From assembly GCF_020216685.1 (NCBI RefSeq), contig NZ_JAIWNS010000003.1:1-10000 (forward strand): 10,000 nt of DNA. Direction: 5' to 3'. The translations under genes and the position numbers were made by a program. The first letter of the stretch is position 1; every line of letters begins with the position of its first letter. The DNA is from Methanospirillum hungatei (lineage in GTDB: Archaea > Halobacteriota > Methanomicrobia > Methanomicrobiales > Methanospirillaceae). The notes below the pieces were generated by a model. It saw nothing but the letters and a program-made list of their open reading frames with translations, did no database searches and had not been told where the DNA came from. This document shows positions 6,663-10,000 of the stretch, in pieces.

Positions 6663-7040
6663 ATGGGAATCCTGATTGTTGACGACACAGACTTTGATCG
6701 CAATCTCCTCAGATCCATTCTGCTCTCTGCGGGGTATGAGATATCAGGCCTTGCTACCTGTGGTGAAGAGGGTATCAGGCAGTATCATGCATTACAGCCA
6801 AATCTGGTCATGCTCGATCTCATTATGCCAGACATCAACGGAATTGAAGTCCTGCGAAGGATCAGGATCGATGCCCCTGACGCAAAGGTGATGATGTGTA
6901 CATCGGTTGGTGAGGAGAGCATGGTAGATCTTGCCAGGCGGATGGGTGCTCGGGGATATGTAGTAAAACCCTATATAGCAGATAACCTTCTTGGTGCCGT
7001 TCAGAAAATTCTCGGTCCGCCGGGAAAATCCAGAATCTGA
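6663..7040 (+). CDS. stand-alone CheY-like response regulator, second of tandem pair
   Basis: A 125-residue receiver domain without an output domain. Asp7-Asp8 (LIVDDTD), phospho-acceptor Asp52 (MLDLIMPDING), Thr80 in MMCTS and Lys102-Pro103 (YVVKPY) make a complete active site. The segment MMCTSVGEESMVDLARRMGA is strongly reminiscent of CheY proteins of archaea and Gram-positive bacteria, whose corresponding segment reads MCSAMGQQ followed by MV. It follows its paralogue at 6240 after 27 bases, with GAGGG (6648-6652) as ribosome site. It is the last gene of the plus-strand island and faces the convergent PKD gene. The sequence differs from the 6240 copy mainly in helix 3 and the loop after the phospho-Asp, surfaces that commonly set partner choice. 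The two may therefore have diverged in partner; that is inference. Confidence 0.93.
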   Translation: MGILIVDDTDFDRNLLRSILLSAGYEISGLATCGEEGIRQYHALQPNLVMLDLIMPDINGIEVLRRIRIDAPDAKVMMCTSVGEESMVDLARRMGARGYVVKPYIADNLLGAVQKILGPPGKSRI

Positions 7041-7097
7041 TATGGTTTTTTTCTCTGTTGCTCTTCTCTCCCTGATAATCGGCAATTTTTTCAAAGG
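7041..7097 (+). terminator. T-rich 3' end of the signalling operon
   Basis: The 57-bp convergent gap has two plus-strand T runs: T7 at 7046-7052, six bases after the receiver stop, and T6 at 7086-7091, with a pyrimidine-rich stretch between them. Archaeal RNA polymerase stops at such T runs without a hairpin. The minus strand shows no comparable T run directly after the PKD gene, so transcripts from that side may end inside the opposite gene. Confidence 0.5.
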
Positions 7098-8351
7098 CTA
7101 TGTAGAAGGAACGGTAATACTATGCACTACGGTCCCTTTCCCATGCTTTCCTGACAAGGTCAGGCCGACTTTATAAGTTCCCGGATTCTGATACCGGTGA
7201 ACAGGACTCTCCTCCCATGAGGTATATCCATCACCAAAATCCCAGAACCAGACATCGGGGTCCCCACCGGATGTGGAATGAAACCTGATAATGGCGGGAT
7301 TACTGGGATCAGCATCCCAGGTATATGATGCACGAAACACATCAATGACACCCGTATCCCGTGCCTGGCTGCAGAGATTTGAGACCGTATAACTGACGAT
7401 ATATCGTCCGGGGTTTTCATACCGGTGAAAGAATGGATCTGATTGTGATGATGTAGTTCCATCTCCAAGATTCCATGTTCCTGACAGGGGGTTGTTTGGC
7501 ACCGACCCGGTTGATCGCTGGCTGAATCTGACCTCAAGTGGTGCATATCCTGATACCGGTTCGATAGAAATTGTGGTGTTCACTTCAGGGACTGTCCCGA
7601 CTGATACCTGTTTATTCATCAAAGACCAGGCCTGGTTGGTTGCATCAGCTGGGTAGGTGATCGTGAAGACATCATGGTGAATTCCTGGCAGAAAAACAAC
7701 CGGCTGACCCCGGTCTGCAGAACCGGGATGAAACATATTTAATTCCCCAACCGGCAGGGAAACCGGGTGATCATGTCTGGATACATACCCGAATCTGGCA
7801 GTATAAGAGCCATCGGCATTTCTGCATACTACTCCGGATTCAGGAATCAGCATCCCCGGAACCGGTGTCCCGGATGGTGCAGGAGTCCTGGTATCGACGG
7901 GGGTGGCAACCGGGAGATCTGACAGGGAAGCCATGAGGCTGTACCGGTTCAGGACAGATGTTACCATCTCCTGGTCCATGATGTAGCGCGCTCCCTGTGT
8001 TCGTTCAGTACTCCCGTCCCAGGAGAGAAACCGGATCATGGCTGCCTCTGCCCCGGCCGGAGGATCCCCTTGAAAGGTATACACATCAGGATCCGGCCTT
8101 GTTTCCTGTGGATAATCCTGAAAAGAGTAGGTCCGGTTCTGGTGGTCAACCCATAAAATTCGTACAATCCAGCTTTTTGCAGAACTCTGATCCTGTCCTG
8201 AACTGTCGGAGATGTAAGGAATGAGCGATGTGTTGCTGCTCTGTACCGGACCTGGTCCGGCGGTAAAAAAAACAGATATTCCTGCAGCGATAATGAGTGA
8301 TATAACAATGATGATAAGAACGAAATGATACTGGTTATCAGTTGGATCCAT
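7098..8351 (-). CDS. membrane-anchored surface protein with two PKD domains
   Basis: A 417-residue protein expected to be held in the membrane by an N-terminal helix (about residues 10-30, FVLIIIVISLIIAAGISVFF) with the rest outside. After the helix comes a Ser/Asn/Gln-rich stretch and a region of unknown fold (about 60-145). A Pro/Thr-rich linker (about 148-167) follows. Next is a domain with the words NADGSYTARFGY and DRGQPVVFLPG (about 172-255), which I recall from many prokaryotic surface proteins with the consensus GDGTYTAxFGY. Last come two PKD domains, about 261-340 (WNLGDGTTS, HRYENPGRYIVSY) and about 341-415 (WDFGDGYTS, HRYQNPGTYKVGL). PKD domains serve adhesion or protein contact in methanogen cell envelopes. 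The ATG at 8351 was chosen. A TTG at 8384 in the same frame would add 11 polar residues, and neither has a strong ribosome site. The function is unknown. It is divergent from the M13 peptidase and convergent with the receivers. Confidence 0.88.
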   Translation of the reverse strand: MDPTDNQYHFVLIIIVISLIIAAGISVFFTAGPGPVQSSNTSLIPYISDSSGQDQSSAKSWIVRILWVDHQNRTYSFQDYPQETRPDPDVYTFQGDPPAGAEAAMIRFLSWDGSTERTQGARYIMDQEMVTSVLNRYSLMASLSDLPVATPVDTRTPAPSGTPVPGMLIPESGVVCRNADGSYTARFGYVSRHDHPVSLPVGELNMFHPGSADRGQPVVFLPGIHHDVFTITYPADATNQAWSLMNKQVSVGTVPEVNTTISIEPVSGYAPLEVRFSQRSTGSVPNNPLSGTWNLGDGTTSSQSDPFFHRYENPGRYIVSYTVSNLCSQARDTGVIDVFRASYTWDADPSNPAIIRFHSTSGGDPDVWFWDFGDGYTSWEESPVHRYQNPGTYKVGLTLSGKHGKGTVVHSITVPST

Positions 8352-8427
8352 TGCAGTTCTTACATCTTTTATGTCATAAGCCAAGAGGGCTTCCCATCAG
8401 TTCATGTTTTACAAGGAATATCCGATT
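8352..8427. promoter_or_regulatory. 76-bp divergent region between PKD gene and M13 peptidase
   Basis: This short gap must hold the promoters of both genes, unless the true peptidase start is at 8512. Read on the minus strand, A/T-rich words appear at about 8365-8380 (CTTATGACATAAAAGA) and 8405-8414. On the plus strand AAGGA (8413-8417) lies ten bases before the ATG at 8428. No clean archaeal TATA box with normal spacing is obvious for either gene, so this call rests on layout more than on motif. Confidence 0.35.
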
Positions 8428-10000
8428 ATGAATTCCAATACTATCATCTTTCAGAATACATCGCGCGAAAAACATTCTGGAATTACTATCAGGAAGAAGA
8501 TATATTCTCCTATGGTTCCCGTATCAGTCCTGATCGCCATTCTGGTCCTGACCGGTCCGGTACTTGGCACTCCGATCTCCACAGCAACGCCTCCAGGTAT
8601 GAACCTGTCAATTGATCCAGGAGAGGATTTCTTTTCATACGCAAATTACCACTGGATTGCCGACCATCCGGTCCCTGAAGATAAAAAATTCTATACTGCA
8701 TTTGAAGAAGTAAAAGACATGGTTGACAGCCGGGTGAGAGCCCTTGTAGAAGAGGCAGCATCAGATTATGATGCAGAAAAGGGAACCCCCCGGCAGTTAC
8801 TTGGATCATTTTACCGTGCAGCACTGAATGATGAGTCAAATGCAAGGACAGGACTTACCCCGGTCCAGGATGAACTTGACGAAATTGCACAGGCATCGGA
8901 TCGGAGTGAGATTCGCATTGTCACATCAAATCTCACCGCACGGGGACTTGACCCATTTTTTATCCTGTATATTGATGAAAACCCGGAGAAGAGAAGGGAG
9001 CTTATCGCGACCATAGAGACTGGAGATTTCACCATCCGGTTCCCTCCATTCTATGAACTTGAATTTGATGAGGCTGTCAGAGTTCAGGATCTGATGAAGG
9101 AGTATGTGTCTACAACCTTCATGGAACGGGGTATGGACCGTGAAAAGGCCCTTCATGCAGCCGATGTGGTATTCAGGATTGAGCGCCGGATGGCTCAGGC
9201 CGAGATGGGGATCAATACGTCCCATGCAAACTCCTCAGAAGAACTCAAAGCCGGAACATACCAGGTGGCGGATCTGCGTACCCTCTTTCCAGGTATCAGC
9301 TGGGATGCTCTTCTGGAGAGATCAGGAAGACCTGATCTTCAGGAGATTTACATTATGAACCCACACTACCTCCGGGAAGTGGGAAGAATACTCTCATCAG
9401 AACCGATTGAAGATCTGAAACTCTTCCTGACCTGGCGGGTTCTCCAGTATGCAGCTCCTTATGCCACCCCGGAAATGCAGGAGCGGTATTATGAATTTTA
9501 TGATGTGAAACTCTCAAAAGGGGAGATAACACCACAAAAGGATCGGATCTTTGACATCATGAACCTCTATCTCGGAAACCCGATCGCCCATCTGTATGTG
9601 GACCGGTATTTCAGTGCTTCTGATAAGGCAAAGGCAGAAGAGATAGTCCGGAATATCAGGGAGGTAATGAGGGAACGAGTGCAGAACCTCTCCTGGATGA
9701 GTCAGGAGACGAAGGATATTGCCCTTTTAAAGATGGATTACCTGAAAGAGCAGGCAGGATACCCGGAGGAGTGGGGGCAGTATAGGAACCTGACCATCGA
9801 AGACACGTCATACCTTGAAAACATGCTGGCCCTGACTGAATATTTCACCAACGGGAGCCTGCAGCTCTCTGGTGAGCCCTCAGACCCGGATGTCTGGTAT
9901 GTATCCCCGCATGGTGTTGAGGCACACTATGATCTTGTCCATAACCGGATCATCGCCCCGGCTGGTTTTTTAAACCCGCCCTTCTTTGATCCGATGATCG
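8428..10000 (+). CDS. exported M13 (neprilysin-like) metallopeptidase, 3' end outside window
   Basis: About 524 residues of a zinc endopeptidase of family M13, open to the right edge; usual family length is about 650-700. A hydrophobic export segment (MVPVSVLIAILVLTGPVLG) precedes the start of the M13 fold (IDPGEDFFSYANYHWIADHP). Further family landmarks are NPHYLREVGRIL with LKLFLTWRVLQYAAPY, then LGNPIAHLYVDRYF, then NLSWMSQETKDIALLKMDYL with GYPEEW. The last is HNRIIAPAGFLNPPFFDP, which in the family comes shortly before the HExxH zinc site, so the catalytic residues lie just beyond the window and cannot be checked. The start is uncertain. ATG 8428 keeps the basic RKK before the hydrophobic segment and has AAGGA ten bases upstream. 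ATG 8512 gives a conventional-length signal peptide without a basic end, and ATG 8404 is also in frame. Asn-rich sequons such as NLS and NTS fit an exported protein. It probably cleaves peptides outside the membrane. Confidence 0.9.
   Translation, partial: MNSNTIIFQNTSREKHSGITIRKKIYSPMVPVSVLIAILVLTGPVLGTPISTATPPGMNLSIDPGEDFFSYANYHWIADHPVPEDKKFYTAFEEVKDMVDSRVRALVEEAASDYDAEKGTPRQLLGSFYRAALNDESNARTGLTPVQDELDEIAQASDRSEIRIVTSNLTARGLDPFFILYIDENPEKRRELIATIETGDFTIRFPPFYELEFDEAVRVQDLMKEYVSTTFMERGMDREKALHAADVVFRIERRMAQAEMGINTSHANSSEELKAGTYQVADLRTLFPGISWDALLERSGRPDLQEIYIMNPHYLREVGRILSSEPIEDLKLFLTWRVLQYAAPYATPEMQERYYEFYDVKLSKGEITPQKDRIFDIMNLYLGNPIAHLYVDRYFSASDKAKAEEIVRNIREVMRERVQNLSWMSQETKDIALLKMDYLKEQAGYPEEWGQYRNLTIEDTSYLENMLALTEYFTNGSLQLSGEPSDPDVWYVSPHGVEAHYDLVHNRIIAPAGFLNPPFFDPMI

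Noticed and set aside
7160..7546. 128-codon minus-strand frame within the PKD gene
   Set aside because: It overlaps the PKD domains in another frame; the PKD motifs establish the real frame.
8247..8263. Palindrome CCGGACCTGGTCCGG as a possible regulatory site
   Set aside because: It lies inside the PKD gene and encodes the Gly-Pro-Gly-Pro stretch after the membrane helix, so codon use explains it.
8510..8845. 111-codon minus-strand frame opposite the peptidase start
   Set aside because: It covers the export segment and first M13 motifs, which are clearly coding on the plus strand.
1..10000. CRISPR arrays, insertion sequences, tRNA or rRNA genes
   Set aside because: No regularly spaced repeats, transposase-like frames, terminal inverted repeats or tRNA-like folds were seen on reading either strand.

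Overview
The window looks like a chromosomal segment of a methanogenic archaeon of the Methanomicrobiales type (Methanospirillum, Methanoregula and relatives). The reasons are PKD-repeat surface proteins, multi-PAS histidine kinases with HisKA_2 cores, receiver domains with a Lys-Gly-Gly ending, a small XRE regulator paired with a DUF2178-type membrane protein, A/T-rich TATA-like boxes ahead of genes, and roughly balanced GC. The genus assignment is inference from family resemblance; there is no rRNA or other marker gene here.

Layout. (1) 2-964 (+): the C-terminal part of an ArsB/NhaD/SLC13-like membrane permease, cut by the left edge. (2) 1055-1438 (+): a stand-alone CheY-like receiver with its own TATA-like promoter, followed by 362 bp without a convincing gene that holds a perfect hairpin. 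(3) 1801-2416 (-): a two-gene operon of a DUF2178-type four-helix membrane protein and a 67-residue XRE regulator, overlapping by 11 bp. (4) 2512-7040 (+): a signalling island of two histidine kinases, each with an N-terminal receiver, joined by an ATGA stop/start overlap, followed by two stand-alone receivers that are recent-looking paralogues. (5) 7098-8351 (-): a membrane-anchored surface protein with two C-terminal PKD domains. (6) 8428 to the right edge (+): an exported M13 (neprilysin-like) metallopeptidase, divergent from the PKD gene and cut off just before the place where its zinc motif is expected.

How the genes may work together. The island encodes six phospho-relay domains (two kinase cores, two kinase-linked receivers, two free receivers) but no DNA-binding or enzymatic output and no HPt domain. 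Its output must therefore be protein-protein contact or lie elsewhere in the genome. The free receiver at 1055 belongs to the same subgroup as the two at 6240 and 6663 and may join the same network. The PKD protein and the M13 peptidase share a 76-bp divergent promoter region and both act at or outside the membrane, so they may form a cell-surface unit. I see no CRISPR array, transposon, tRNA or rRNA. Nothing here is convincingly a wholly new system; the most unusual feature is the output-less receiver/kinase island.
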